Shown: positions 26,401 to 34,545 of the stretch, piece after piece
How the letters are laid out: each line of letters begins with the position of its first letter
Numbering within the stretch: position 1 is the stretch's first letter
Assembly: GCF_030812335.1 (NCBI RefSeq)
Contig: NZ_JAUSSN010000017.1
Coordinates: 1-54,535 of the forward strand
Reading direction: 5' to 3'
Length of the DNA stretch: 54,535 nucleotides
Source: Pseudarthrobacter oxydans
Lineage (GTDB): Bacteria; Actinomycetota; Actinomycetes; Actinomycetales; Micrococcaceae
The notes under the pieces: model-generated
Told to the model about the DNA's origin: nothing
Seen by the model: only the letters and a program-made list of their open reading frames with translations
Database searches by the model: none
Program-made: the position numbers and the translations under genes

Positions 26401-27534
26401 ACCGTATTCGCAAACCTGGTCGCCGTCGGATCGGTCCCGGCAATGTTCGAGGCTGCCGGGGCGACGCGGGAGGATGCTGCGGTGGTGTCCGGGCTCAAAG
26501 GGCACCCGTCGGGTGAACCGGTGCCACGGCCGGTCGCTGCAGCCGCCGATGCGCTGGTCGGATTAAGTCAGGAGGATGTTAGCACGGCATTCACTCGCGT
26601 ATGGCGAGCTCATAACGAGGCTGCCAGTGGCCCGGCCGCCGACCACCAGCCGGTCGTGTCTGAGTTCGGCGCCCTGCTCGCCGTCACCGGTCGCGACGAC
26701 GTAGGCGAGGCGCCGGTCGTGGTATTGGCTCAGCGCGTGGGCGCGTCGGTCGAGCGCGACCGCGGCCTGCTCACGGATCGGGAGAAGCAACAGTTCGAAC
26801 AGCACATCCTGGGCGAGCTCGGCGATGCGATCCGAAAGTGCCGTCGCGACGCCGACGAGCTCGTGGTCGCCATGAACGACCAGCTGGGCAACGTCGCCAC
26901 GTCCCAAGGCATCCGGGTCAAGCTGGACTGGAAGCTGCGGGATGACGTCCCCGTGGAGGCGCGTGCCGCCGTCGGGCTGCTCACACAGCCTGTAGGCGCG
27001 CTGATCCCGGAGGAGCGGGCAAAGCTCCGTGACGTACTCCACCGCCTCATTGAGGCGTCGCGGGCGGAGCGACCGGAGCTGTCGTACGGGGAGCATCTCG
27101 CCGCAGCACTGGACTATCGCACCTGGTCGGAGTTCACCATCCGCTATAACCGCCCGGAGAAGCCCGGCCACTGGGAGCGGCTCCACCGGCGGTCGGCGCT
27201 GTCCCAGGGTGAGCAGAAAGTGCTCTGCTATCTGCCGCTCTTCGCCGCCGCCGCTGCCCACTTCACGTCGCTTGCCGGTGCTGCTCCGCACGCGCCGCGG
27301 CTGGTGCTGCTCGATGACGCCTTTCCGAAGATCGACGCGCGCACGCACCCGCTACTCTTCGGGTTGCTGGTCCAGCTCGACCTTGACTTCGTGATTACCA
27401 GTGAGCGGTTGTGGGGGGACTACCAGACCGTGCCGGCGCTGGCCATCTACGAAGCGCTGCGTGACCCGAGCCAGCGCGGGATCGCACAGTATGAGTATCG
27501 CTGGGACGGCCGAACCCTCCAAGCACTCGGATGA
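23458..27534 (+). CDS. jetC: Wadjet-type JetC, SMC-like ATPase (TIGR02680)
   Basis: 1358 residues, full length. Walker A (L-R-G-A-N-G-A-G-K-S-K-T) lies at about 48-58 and Walker B (L-V-L-L-D-D-A-F) at about 1282. The ABC signature-like L-S-Q-G-E-Q-K-V-L comes shortly before it. Between them are two long Ala/Glu/Arg-rich coiled-coil arms, interrupted near the centre by a globular hinge-like section (G-C-A-L-W-Q-V-I-D-F and S-G-L-L-D-A-W-V). This is the condensin-like motor that extrudes plasmid loops. Walker B carries Asp-Asp where classical SMCs have Asp-Glu; I cannot say whether that is usual for the family. ATGA overlaps couple it to jetB and jetD. Confidence 0.92.
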   Translation: MTIALSQPTHTTSPWGSQRFRLNRAGILNVWQYDDQEFGFADGRLLLRGANGAGKSKTLEMLLPFALDGDKARITASAKHHTSLLWLMTDGYEGQARVGYIWVEFLRTAAEGTEEVFTCGVGIRATASARTATAWHFATSRRIGHDLTLEDDGGPLSRPRLEEILGSDGQVFEKAAAYKEYVGRTLFGLDSAQYDEVLRLLYWLRQPQVGEDIEPAKLAQQLSQALPQLDEQAVRAAGETFDELTAFGEQIERRAAAAEALGLLAGAYASYARAVVAERARDVVEVLQAERRLRNEVRRTQKGMEAVSVQQAGAEGVREAARRGIQDDAARLRTLEASPEFRNQVRLGELEEVSARDAEFAEQALHRLTRQTDEVKRRSNALRSRGNDAQKELRDHGARLRELDRRQRETVPGSSVPVPAVLDGVVLDRIEQFDVLRAALDQGLGSVQHARSSVSRRTAGVGVVRGALADADIALASQRQAEREAATSEVRWEDAREARVKAELSAGAEAEALTTALAAWIKTPPAPDIVQLEELTEESVLGLAPLAKASAAPLLETLHEDQGKAAARRDSAEAEIKRLTEERARAKAERDPAPPPPILARTERIDGCALWQVIDFESGLDADARAGLEAALQASGLLDAWVRPGGLLLNPGRFDMVLSATASISPAGDTLAGMLVPDLPVACDLTADDVGQVLAVIGTGSDPDAFVWMRPDGAWRLGPTHGRAAKQRAQFIGATARAQERARRLAILDALIAEQRTVRDAAAKGHAGFSTAIAELEHWVAAVPPGQALLRAWTRLEERREVGEREERENRSAQASAHAARTAAAHAHETLERRAAEQELPADGAGLEAVEQELRGLDAELQEAVRQDRSIRGGLALWREALGEVEIAKAALAEEQRAELAASRNASASRAALETLRASVGDSVQELERKIRGVRKSRQAHEATEENATKKVEALIKAYGEAAADARNARERLIEHLDARSTVFANLVAVGSVPAMFEAAGATREDAAVVSGLKGHPSGEPVPRPVAAAADALVGLSQEDVSTAFTRVWRAHNEAASGPAADHQPVVSEFGALLAVTGRDDVGEAPVVVLAQRVGASVERDRGLLTDREKQQFEQHILGELGDAIRKCRRDADELVVAMNDQLGNVATSQGIRVKLDWKLRDDVPVEARAAVGLLTQPVGALIPEERAKLRDVLHRLIEASRAERPELSYGEHLAAALDYRTWSEFTIRYNRPEKPGHWERLHRRSALSQGEQKVLCYLPLFAAAAAHFTSLAGAAPHAPRLVLLDDAFPKIDARTHPLLFGLLVQLDLDFVITSERLWGDYQTVPALAIYEALRDPSQRGIAQYEYRWDGRTLQALG

Positions 27535-28760
27535 CCGTGCTGCCGGGGTGGATTGCCGATCCTGTGCTGAGATCAGCGTGGGATCTCATCCGGACACGCT
27601 TTGAGCAGGCTGGACTCAATGTTCGCGGGAAGGTGCTCGTGCGACCGGCGACCCGCGACGAGCGTCATGCCATCGGGGCGTTGCTGGGTCGAACGATCAC
27701 AAGTGACGCCGTTCGGGTAGACCTCGCGGTGCTCGACACGAGATTGAACGAACGCTCCGGTGTGGGAGGGCTGGAAGCCGTACTCGCGGCGTTGTACGGT
27801 ACACCGCCCGAGGACCGGCCTGCCGTTCGCGCTGCGAGAGACGAGTCACGCGAACGCCCGCTCCAACTCGCCGCCGAGCTGGTGACGGCGCCCTGGTCAT
27901 CGCAGTGGATTGCTGGCCTCCGGCGCACAGGGCTGCTCACCAATCGAGGAGACTCGGAGCAGACGATTCGAGAGGCTGCGACGGTGCTCGGCGAGCTGAC
28001 CGACACGGAAGGAGCGCCGCTCGCGCAGTCGAGGGTGGAGCTCGGCGCGAGACTCCTCGGCGACGCACACGCACTCGACCGTGACCGACTGCTACACCAG
28101 GTCGTTATGCGTGGTTTGGCAGCTACTGCGGGTGTCCCTATCCCGGACGGGGCCCGCGAACGAGAGGACCTGTGGGCAAAACATGGCGTTGAGCCGGACC
28201 TGCTCTCACGGACCTGTCTCGTCTGGGGGCTTCGCGTCGGCACTGGTGAACCCACCGCGCGCCGACTGAGCGACGCGGCCGACGCGGGTGATCCGGTGCA
28301 CGTGACGGAGTGGGACCTCAGGAGGGTAGGCTCCTTCGCGGTGGCCGCCGGAACGCGGATTCTCGTCTGTGAGAACCCACGAGTTGTCGAGGGTCTGGCC
28401 GAGCGGAGGGTGGACGGATGGGCAGCGGTCTGTACAGCTGGCGAGCCGAACCTGATCGTGGGCCAGGTACTCGGAAACCTCTCGGGTGCGGGAGCCGACC
28501 TGTACTACCACGGCGACTTCGATTGGCCTGGGATCGCCATCGCCAACCGAGTGATCACAAGGTTCAGCGCTCGCCCGTGGCAGATGACCTGCGATGACTA
28601 CCTGCAGGAAGTGCGATCAGATGGACCTGCCCTTGCCGGCAACCAAGTCGAACCCGTGTGGGATCACGAGCTGGGGGCAGCTATGCGAAGCCACGGTCGT
28701 GCGTTGCACGAGGAGACGGTGCTTGCACTGATTCTCGACGGTCTAGCTGCGAGTCGGTAA
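27531..28760 (+). CDS. jetD: Wadjet-type JetD, DUF2399 (TIGR02679) Toprim-like nuclease
   Basis: 409 residues, starting in the ATGA overlap with jetC. A predicted N-terminal arm (about 1-240) leads to a C-terminal Toprim-like domain. I-L-V-C-E-N-P-R-V-V-E-G gives the conserved Glu at about 281 and Y-Y-H-G-D-F-D-W-P-G gives the D-x-D at about 329-331, the metal-binding residues of Toprim nucleases. In Wadjet systems JetD cuts the plasmid once JetABC has reeled it in. All three acidic residues are present, so the nuclease looks active. It is the last gene of the operon; no clear terminator follows. Confidence 0.9.
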   Translation: MTVLPGWIADPVLRSAWDLIRTRFEQAGLNVRGKVLVRPATRDERHAIGALLGRTITSDAVRVDLAVLDTRLNERSGVGGLEAVLAALYGTPPEDRPAVRAARDESRERPLQLAAELVTAPWSSQWIAGLRRTGLLTNRGDSEQTIREAATVLGELTDTEGAPLAQSRVELGARLLGDAHALDRDRLLHQVVMRGLAATAGVPIPDGAREREDLWAKHGVEPDLLSRTCLVWGLRVGTGEPTARRLSDAADAGDPVHVTEWDLRRVGSFAVAAGTRILVCENPRVVEGLAERRVDGWAAVCTAGEPNLIVGQVLGNLSGAGADLYYHGDFDWPGIAIANRVITRFSARPWQMTCDDYLQEVRSDGPALAGNQVEPVWDHELGAAMRSHGRALHEETVLALILDGLAASR

Positions 28761-28915
28761 TTTAGGTCGACATCCAGCGCAAGAGTCGGCGAAGCTTATT
28801 GCCCGATGACGTAATCAAAGGGCTGCCTAAAGGCCAGTACATCGTGGGACCTCATTTGAGGCAGCGGTCCAGGGGCGTGGACGCGCCGGGGCCGGATGGG
28901 CCGGGGTTCCGTAAT

Positions 28916-28973
28916 GTGAGTTGTTGTCGCTGGGCGCGGCGGGCTGCGCTGCCGTTGGTAGGGCGTGCTCATT
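28916..28973 (+). repeat. dispersed 58-bp repeat, copy 2
   Basis: Aligns without gaps to 8514-8572 (shared GTGAGTTGT, GCTGG, GGGCT, GCCGTTGGT, GCGTGCTCA). Here it sits 14 bases before the surviving part of an ATPase gene that has lost its Walker A segment. Confidence 0.65.
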
Positions 28974-28986
28974 TTCTGGAGGAAAA

Positions 28987-30182
28987 GTGGTTGCGTTCAT
29001 CGATGGAAGGTCGGTGGAGGCGGAGGAGTTGCCGCGCCCGGGCGCCGTGGTCGCCGCGACGGCAAGCGCTTTCGACAAGTTCCACCTGCCTCGAGAGGCT
29101 CGATTGCTTGATCCCAACTTAACCCAGTCGAGCTATCGATATCTGGGTTTGCGAGATGCGAGAGGGCGCGTGTCCGCACGCGCAGGCATCTACAGGGCAC
29201 TAGAGCAACTGTTCGACGTCAGAGATGAGAAGCAATCCCGTCGCCAACGCGTCTCTGAGGTCTTCCGATATCTCGGCTACAGCCCGACCGTGGAGGTCAC
29301 CTACACCTGGACGCATCGCGGAAGGGACCTCGCGAGGGAAACCGGGATCGATTCGACGCGTGCGGTCGAGCGGTATCTTGAGGATGCGAAAAGTCGAGGG
29401 ATAGGTCTGGTCCGAGACGCTATCCCGAAATACTTCTTTGGGGACGCGCGGGTCGCGCGGGAACTCGCAGCATCTGTTGACTTGTTACGGGGGTTCAGCG
29501 ATGGTCGCGAAGTGCGATTGGTGGCCGATTTTAGGAGGCCGAACCCCGGGGGCGAAGACCAGCTAAGAATGGCGAGGCAGCTCACGCGCGCAGGAATCAT
29601 CCAAATGTCGGAGGTGACTTTGTGGCGAGAAACTTCACGTCGCCGCGTTGAGATCACCGACGCCAGCTCCGGCGAATTGTCCTTGGTCGTCACGCTACTC
29701 GGCATCGCTTCATCGATCGAGGATGGCAGCCTGATCCTCATCGACGAGCCTGAGATCAGCCTCCATCCTCAATGGCAGTCTGAGTACCTTGGTCGACTGA
29801 CGGGAGCATTCTCAGCTTTCGAGGCTGCCATTTCATAATCGCGACGCACTCTCCAACACTCGTGGCTGGCGCGGGCCATGGTCTGACAAATATTGTCAAT
29901 CTTGAAAGGCCCGCCGCAGCTTCGAGCGAACCCTAGTCTGGTCGGTCGGTCGATGAAGTGCTTTTCAGCACCTTTGGGGTCGTAACGAAAAATAGTCTGC
30001 ACCTCCGAGACCTCCTTGTAGCGGCGTTGCGGGGTGCCGAGGACGGCGAGCTCGCCATGGCCAAGTACGACGAAGAAATGGCCGCACTGCAAACAGCCCG
30101 ACCGGAACTGCCCTCGGACGATCCGGCTGGCGAACTCATCGACAGCCTTGTCCGCATCCGAACTCAACTCGTGGATAAGGGC
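28987..30182 (+). pseudogene. Septu-like PtuA ATPase (OLD/ABC-type), N-truncated and frameshifted
   Basis: The frame opens at a GTG with GGAGGA upstream but starts mid-protein (V-A-F-I-D-G-R-S-V-E-A-E-E-L). The expected Walker A segment is absent. It continues through K-F-H-L-P-R-E-A-R-L-L, a signature S-S-G-E-L-S-L-V-V-T-L-L-G and a Walker B L-I-L-I-D-E-P-E-I-S-L-H-P-Q-W. At about 29823 the frame shifts: family sequence resumes as H-F-I-I-A-T-H-S-P-T-L-V-A-G-A, is cut by an in-frame TAG near 29935, and continues D-E-V-L-F-S-T-F-G-V-V-T. Three lesions make it inactive. The partner is the HNH gene directly downstream; the boundary between the two is not resolved because they now share a frame. 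Confidence 0.8.
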
Positions 30183-30835
30183 GTGTCGTGTGAACCCAAT
30201 AGTGTACTGCGAAACATCTTCGCACTCGTGGCGCGGTACGACGCCGAGCCAGACAAGGCCTCGAAGTACTGGAGTGATGAAGAGGTGACCCCCGTCCGCT
30301 TGGAGATCAAGGCGTACTACACAAGGAGCAACAGCATCTTTGTTGCTACTGCGGTATCCCAGACCCGTCAACTCACGGGCTCGATTGGGACGTCGAACAC
30401 GTCGTGTCGCAGAAGCGGCGCCCGGAGTTCTTGTTCACGCAGGTGAACCTCGGAGTCGCTTGCAAAGAATGCAACGGAATTAAGCGCGACAAAGAAACTC
30501 TCGTAGATCCTTCGGCACTCGGATATCCATCGACGTCTGATGCATTCCTTGTCGTCCACCCGCACTTTGATGAGTGGTCCGATCACATCCTGCGTGACCA
30601 TCTCACATACGCTTCGTTCACAGATAAAGGGAAATGGACGATTAAGGAATGCAGGCTCACCCGCTTCGACGAGCGAGTGATCGGGCTACGGTATGCGATC
30701 TCGGACAGTCGCTACGAAGACGAGGTGCGAAGTCTCCTCGCTGGCGGTTCGACCCTGCAACAGATCGCCAACCTCATCCGGCTCTCTGTTCCCACCGAAA
30801 GTGCCGCGGGTTCTGACGACCGCGTCGCAAGCTGA
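30183..30835 (+). pseudogene. Septu-like PtuB HNH endonuclease, frameshifted
   Basis: The N-terminal part (V-L-R-N-I-F-A-L-V-A-R-Y-D and E-I-K-A-Y-Y-T) is in one frame. Near 30321 a one-base loss moves the homology to another frame: C-C-Y-C-G-I-P-D-P, then W-D-V-E-H-V-V-S-Q-K and N-L-G-V-A-C-K-E-C-N-G-I-K-R-D-K. These are the two Cys pairs and the His of a zinc-stabilised HNH motif. The C-terminal helical domain runs to the stop at 30835 and looks intact. Coupling of an ABC-type ATPase with such an HNH protein is the Septu (PtuAB) layout. The start is unresolved; a GTG at 30183 is one option. Confidence 0.8.
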
Positions 30836-31099
30836 CTTAGACCCGTCTGAACTATCTTCACACCCGACGAAAGTCAGCAGCTCCCTCAAGTGCTGCTTAA
30901 ATTGGTGACTGCCAACCCGTAGTCAGGATGCCTGCTCGGGCCCCGACGTTCGAGGCGGCGATGTGCACTCGTCCCGATAGAGGATCCCTTCCGGGCCGCA
31001 CCCGGCGCCAACGCCGCAAAAAGACTTCCATTTGCCGCCGAAAGTCACAGGCGAGGGTTCCCGCACGAGGCCGGGAATGCCAAAGGCGAATGCACGAAG

Positions 31100-31255
31100 C
31101 TATAGGGTCTCTGCTGTAAAGAAGTTGGCCAGCTCAGCGTCAGTTGGTTCTCTCAGTTCGACCGGAATTATCGCCGGGATTGGGGTGAGATAGTCATTGA
31201 TGGATGTCTGACCATCAAGTTGGGTGAGTAGTTGGTGCACTGCATCTGGGTGCAT
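31100..31255 (-). CDS. 51-residue hypothetical protein
   Basis: The ATG at 31255 is preceded by GGAAGG with a 5-base spacer, a strong site. The product is acidic, with H-P-D-A-V-H-Q-L-L-T-Q-L-D-G-Q-T-S-I-N-D-Y-L near the start and P-A-I-I-P-V-E-L-R-E-P-T-D-A-E-L-A-N-F-F later. It has the look of a complete small cytoplasmic protein, possibly an antitoxin-like or accessory-island protein, but I recognise no family. A longer upstream extension of the frame is not protein-like. Confidence 0.5.
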   Translation of the reverse strand: MHPDAVHQLLTQLDGQTSINDYLTPIPAIIPVELREPTDAELANFFTAETL

Positions 31256-31515
31256 AACGGCCTTCCGGGTTCGTTGTTCAAAAATACCGTAGCCCCGGTG
31301 GCAGACAGTTGTGCTGCAACGCCGCCGGCAAGGGGCGCGCTGGGCTGCGGAGTCAGAGAGCCAGGGGTGCAGCGTCCCGAAAGTTCCAGCCGTGACGGGT
31401 CTTCGGCTCGGGACTTGTGGGACAACTTGCGGGACAGCCAGGTTACGCGGCACGCCGCCAAGTCTTGTACTGGGGGAGCATCCCACTTTGAATTTCCCGG
31501 TTCCAAGGAAATGGG

Positions 31516-31788
31516 ACCCCCTTCGTCACAGGCGAACTGGTCAGCGTTATCCTCTGGGTCTTTGTCATCGAGGTTTGGCGCCTTGGATGGAGACTTATCT
31601 GCGAAGCTTCTTCCTCTGCTGGCCGCCAGGGCATGCGCGGCCGCGAGGTTGTCCTTCCATCGTTGTCCATCGTGGGAGCAGGCATGCAGGTCTACTACGC
31701 CTGGTTCCTGCGCGGCCTCGAAGAGTTCCGCCTGCGCCTTGCGCGCCTGTGGGCACCTGTCGTATCAGCCTATGTCAGCCGAAGTTAG
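31516..31788 (+). pseudogene. possible membrane-protein remnant
   Basis: A frame without a proper start reads V-S-V-I-L-W-V-F-V-I-E-V-W-R-L-G-W-R-L and later V-L-P-S-L-S-I-V-G-A-G-M-Q-V-Y-Y-A-W-F-L-R-G-L-E-E-F. The hydrophobic pattern is coding-like but no family is recognised and the N-terminus is missing. Confidence 0.3.
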
Positions 31789-31871
31789 GGGCACTTGGCC
31801 GTAGCCTTGTCTTGGCTATTCGGAGTATGGTTCACGAACCGCTGGGGGAACCACTTCAAAGGAGATGCGAA

Positions 31872-32330
31872 ATGTTTCATCGACGCTCAGCCGCTACAGT
31901 GACCGGACTGACCCTGGGACTAGCAATGTTCTTTGCAGTGCCCGCCACGGCGGTTACGGAACAGACGCAAGAACTAAAACTGAGCGGCGATCCTCATGTC
32001 ACGGCAAGCAGCCCGCTCACATTGAAAGCTAAGAAGATAGCATCGGGCACGCTTACCCTTGCCTGCTTCGATTTCACCTTCACCGGCGATCTGGTGGATC
32101 CCGGCGACGAGCTTATTCTCTCTCCAGACGGCGTGGGGGACTATGGTGGCGGCTTCTCTGCGGGCAGTGAACCGATCGCGACACGCACCATTTGTTTCAA
32201 CGACCCGGTGTTCCTAGCGGATGTCGCGGACGGCAACAGTTCGGAGCAATTCACTGTGAGGGCCAACCCTTCGGTTGGTAGCGGCCCTTTCACCGTGTCG
32301 TCAGTGACAATGAGGCTGACATACGCCTAA
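31872..32330 (+). CDS. secreted hypothetical protein
   Basis: 152 residues from the ATG at 31872, which follows AAAGGAGA; the longer open frame upstream is rejected. The signal peptide is M-F-H-R-R-S-A-A-T-V-T-G-L-T-L-G-L-A-M-F-F with an A-T-A cleavage region. The mature protein is beta-rich and Ser/Thr/Gly-rich (L-T-L-K-A-K-K-I-A-S-G-T-L-T-L-A-C-F-D-F-T-F) with two Cys about 60 residues apart. It contains no motif I can name. Its own ribosome site and separate signal point to a monocistronic exported protein. Confidence 0.75.
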   Translation: MFHRRSAATVTGLTLGLAMFFAVPATAVTEQTQELKLSGDPHVTASSPLTLKAKKIASGTLTLACFDFTFTGDLVDPGDELILSPDGVGDYGGGFSAGSEPIATRTICFNDPVFLADVADGNSSEQFTVRANPSVGSGPFTVSSVTMRLTYA

Positions 32331-32333
32331 AGC

Positions 32334-32640
32334 TCATCTGATACCGCCGCCCCGCACACTCCATCGCCACAGTCCCACGGCCGAGCTGTTGAGAAAGGCG
32401 ACAAATAGATCGCCGACAGCAGGCCGCTCAACGATTAGGTCTACGGATACCAGCACCACCGATCCGACTGCGGCAACAGTGAACACCACTGCCAGGACCC
32501 GGCGGACCAGTGGTGACTCCCACGCACTACCGCGCCGAGCCTCCCTGCCGCGACCGTATGACTTCTTAGAGCCGCCGGAGGATTTGGTTGTACGACCAGC
32601 CTCCCAAAATGTGGAGTCCGCGGGATTCGGATGGCTATAA
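32334..32640 (-). CDS. possible small membrane protein without a clear start
   Basis: On the minus strand a frame ending at 32334 reads S-S-G-G-S-K-K-S-Y-G-R-G-R-E-A-R-R, then a hydrophobic helix V-L-A-V-V-F-T-V-A-A-V-G-S-V-V-L-V-S-V, and R-P-A-V-G-D-L-F-V-A-F-L-N. There is no ATG or GTG upstream in frame with a ribosome site, so it may be a remnant. It is convergent with the secreted protein gene. Confidence 0.3.
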
Positions 32641-32906
32641 TCGATCTGCCTCCCGCTGGGGAGGGCTGTGGACTCGATATTTTGGAGGCTGATGTGGACG
32701 AGAGTGTGACACGTGTTTGGGTTGCTTCCGCAGACAGTGAGTCCGCGGACTTTGCGGCTGATCAGGCGAGAATGGACCTACACGACGCAATGACGGAGGC
32801 CTTGGATGGCGGTGCGGATCCGCAGAGCGTTTGGGCTGCTTCCAATGCCACTGACTCTGACATGATGCGCGACCATGAGGATGCGGATCTGCCCGATTCC
32901 GCATAG
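32631..32906 (+). CDS. acidic hypothetical protein
   Basis: A 91-codon frame with many Asp, Glu and Ala residues (A-D-S-E-S-A-D-F-A-A-D-Q-A-R-M-D-L-H-D-A-M). No ribosome site precedes the ATG and no family is recognised. It precedes a hairpin at 32917, which supports a transcription unit ending here, but a chance frame in high-GC DNA is possible. Confidence 0.35.
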   Translation: MAIIDLPPAGEGCGLDILEADVDESVTRVWVASADSESADFAADQARMDLHDAMTEALDGGADPQSVWAASNATDSDMMRDHEDADLPDSA

Positions 32907-32916
32907 CCGAAGGCCC

Positions 32917-32946
32917 CAGCGGTCGCACCGTGGAATGCGGCCGCTG
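32917..32946. terminator. hairpin resembling the terminator at 4471
   Basis: CAGCGGTCGCA and TGCGGCCGCTG pair with one mismatch across an 8-base loop. The core CAGCGG and the trailing ACGCC match the 4471-4511 hairpin, suggesting a genome-wide terminator or REP-type element. Confidence 0.5.
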
Positions 32947-32949
32947 ACG

Positions 32950-33467
32950 CCTCAAAGTTAGGTTCAGGCTCAGGTCAGCGCACAGTGTTGGTGCCCCGAT
33001 CGTCTTGGGATGGGATTTCGTGCGCCCGGATCAAGGGGCTCTGCCCGTCTGGTCGGAAGCGTTTGCGCTTCCTGCCGGTCCGGATGCCCCGATAGAGGAT
33101 CGATCAGGGCGACACGTCACCGATACACCGTCGAGCATCTCAAATACGATCGATTACTGAGATGGGCGCGCCGCTTTTCAACGGCTCTCAGGAGTGTCGG
33201 GATTTGTCATTTTCAGAAGCTGACTGGGCAAACCTTCCCCGTGGCATTGGAGGAACCTGGACGAGTTGTCCGAACCCATCCGCCGGTCTTCCTGGTTGGC
33301 CGCCGCCTACTCGCCCGTACGCGGGTTCGTCCGTACCGTAGAAGTGGGTGTGGCTGGGGTCGCAGGGGGTTCGCCCTCTCCCGTTACCGGGCCAGCGCGG
33401 CACAGTGTTGCCTTTCGGATTTGATGAGGTCGCCTGGGTTTTCCGCCGGGCGTCCGGAGGGGTAACT
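32950..33467. other. 518-bp gap with no supported gene
   Basis: Frames here have no ribosome sites or recognisable motifs. The last 100 bases should hold the promoter of the DUF1508 / PAS-ANTAR pair. A short TCTCAAATACGATC string at 33138 recurs at 34439, on either side of that pair. Confidence 0.4.
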
Positions 33468-33680
33468 ATGATCGGAGCGTTCGAGCTCTTTCACGACGGG
33501 AACCTGTCTTTCGGGTTTACGTTGAAGGCTCCCGATGGGACGGTCGTGGCGGTATCCGGCCCGTTCCCGGACAAGGTGTCGGCTGTCGAGGGTATCCGTG
33601 TCGTCCGTGAGTGTGCCGGAATGGGTTTGGTCACCGATCTTTGCCCCATGCCGGGGGATTCCCACGGAGGACTGGTGTGA
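33468..33680 (+). CDS. DUF1508 (YegP-like) small protein
   Basis: 70 residues from an ATG with GGAGGGG 6 bases upstream. F-E-L-F-H-D-G-N-L-S-F-G-F-T-L-K-A-P-D-G, then A-V-S-G-P-F-P-D-K-V-S-A-V-E-G-I-R-V-V-R-E-C-A, matches one DUF1508 unit, where the usual pattern is F-x-L-x-x-x-G-x-Y-x-F-x-L-x-A-x-N-G. YegP-like proteins are small alpha-beta proteins often tied to stress responses; function unknown. The stop overlaps the GTG start of the PAS-ANTAR gene, so the two are probably translated together. Confidence 0.82.
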   Translation: MIGAFELFHDGNLSFGFTLKAPDGTVVAVSGPFPDKVSAVEGIRVVRECAGMGLVTDLCPMPGDSHGGLV

Positions 33681-34375
33681 AGGGTATGAGTACTTTGGAC
33701 AGCATGTTCACGTACTCCAGCGTGCTGGAGGCCAGTGATTGGACCGCGGGGGCGTTTCTCATCGATGCCGTGACCGGGGTGGTGGTGTGGTCCGATGTGC
33801 TGTACCGGATCCACGGATACCAACGCGGGGAGGTCGTGCCCACCGTTGAGCTCGTCCTGGCGCACAAGCACCCGGGCGACAGGGCAAAAATACGGGAATT
33901 GCACACCGACCTGGCCGAGGTAGGGGGGTACTTCTCCAGCTACCACCGCCTGATTGACTCCCGCCAGCGCGAACGCAGGGTACTGACTACCGGGGAGGCC
34001 GTCCTCGACGCGAACGGCAGGCTCTTTTCCATCACGGGAATCATGGTCGACTTGACCTCAACTGTTCGCGCCGAAACTGAACGGGCCGCCAGGGATGCCG
34101 TCGCCGGAGCCGTCCGCGCCCGCGCCGTCATCGAAAGAGCCGTGGGCATTCTTATGGGACGGCTCAGCATCGGTGCCGATGCAGCTTTCGCTCTGCTCTG
34201 TGTCCACAGCAACCACACCAACAAAAAACTGGCCGCTATCGCCTCTCAGCTTGTCGGCCTCGCCGAAGACGCCCGCAACGCGGCGGTGCTCACTGCGTTC
34301 ATCCATGACCTTCAACGCCACACAGCTCATGCCGCTGCGGAACGCCGGGGCAGGCCCAGCGAGGGTTTGGCATAG
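33677..34375 (+). CDS. PAS-ANTAR regulatory protein
   Basis: 232 residues. The GTG at 33677 sits 6 bases after GGAGG and overlaps the upstream stop; an ATG at 33686 is the alternative. An N-terminal PAS fold (T-G-V-V-V-W-S-D-V-L-Y-R-I-H-G-Y with Y-H-R-L-I-D-S-R-Q-R-E-R-R-V-L-T-T-G-E-A-V) is followed by an ANTAR RNA-binding helix pair (A-R-A-V-I-E-R-A-V-G-I-L-M-G-R-L and C-V-H-S-N-H-T-N-K-K-L-A-A-I-A). ANTAR proteins bind paired hairpins in leader RNAs and prevent termination. This soluble PAS-ANTAR architecture is typical of actinobacteria. The RNA target is unknown; no twin-hexaloop leader was recognised nearby. Confidence 0.88.
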   Translation: MKGMSTLDSMFTYSSVLEASDWTAGAFLIDAVTGVVVWSDVLYRIHGYQRGEVVPTVELVLAHKHPGDRAKIRELHTDLAEVGGYFSSYHRLIDSRQRERRVLTTGEAVLDANGRLFSITGIMVDLTSTVRAETERAARDAVAGAVRARAVIERAVGILMGRLSIGADAAFALLCVHSNHTNKKLAAIASQLVGLAEDARNAAVLTAFIHDLQRHTAHAAAERRGRPSEGLA

Positions 34376-34545
34376 GTATCGGAACCACCGCCTAGTGGTT
34401 AGTGCAGAAGGCTTCTAGTGGGAAGATGACACATTCCGTCTCAAATACGATCCCCTAGTGGACCGTGTCGCAGAGGGTTTCCCTCAACGTAACCCCGGAA
34501 TGGTGCCAGTCTGTCGTGCTGCCAGCAACCCATTGGGTCACAACT

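Noticed and set aside
31311..32330. 339-codon version of the secreted protein starting at 31311
   Set aside because: The strong AAAGGAGA site and signal peptide at 31872 set the start; the upstream part is Arg/Pro/Cys-rich and not protein-like.
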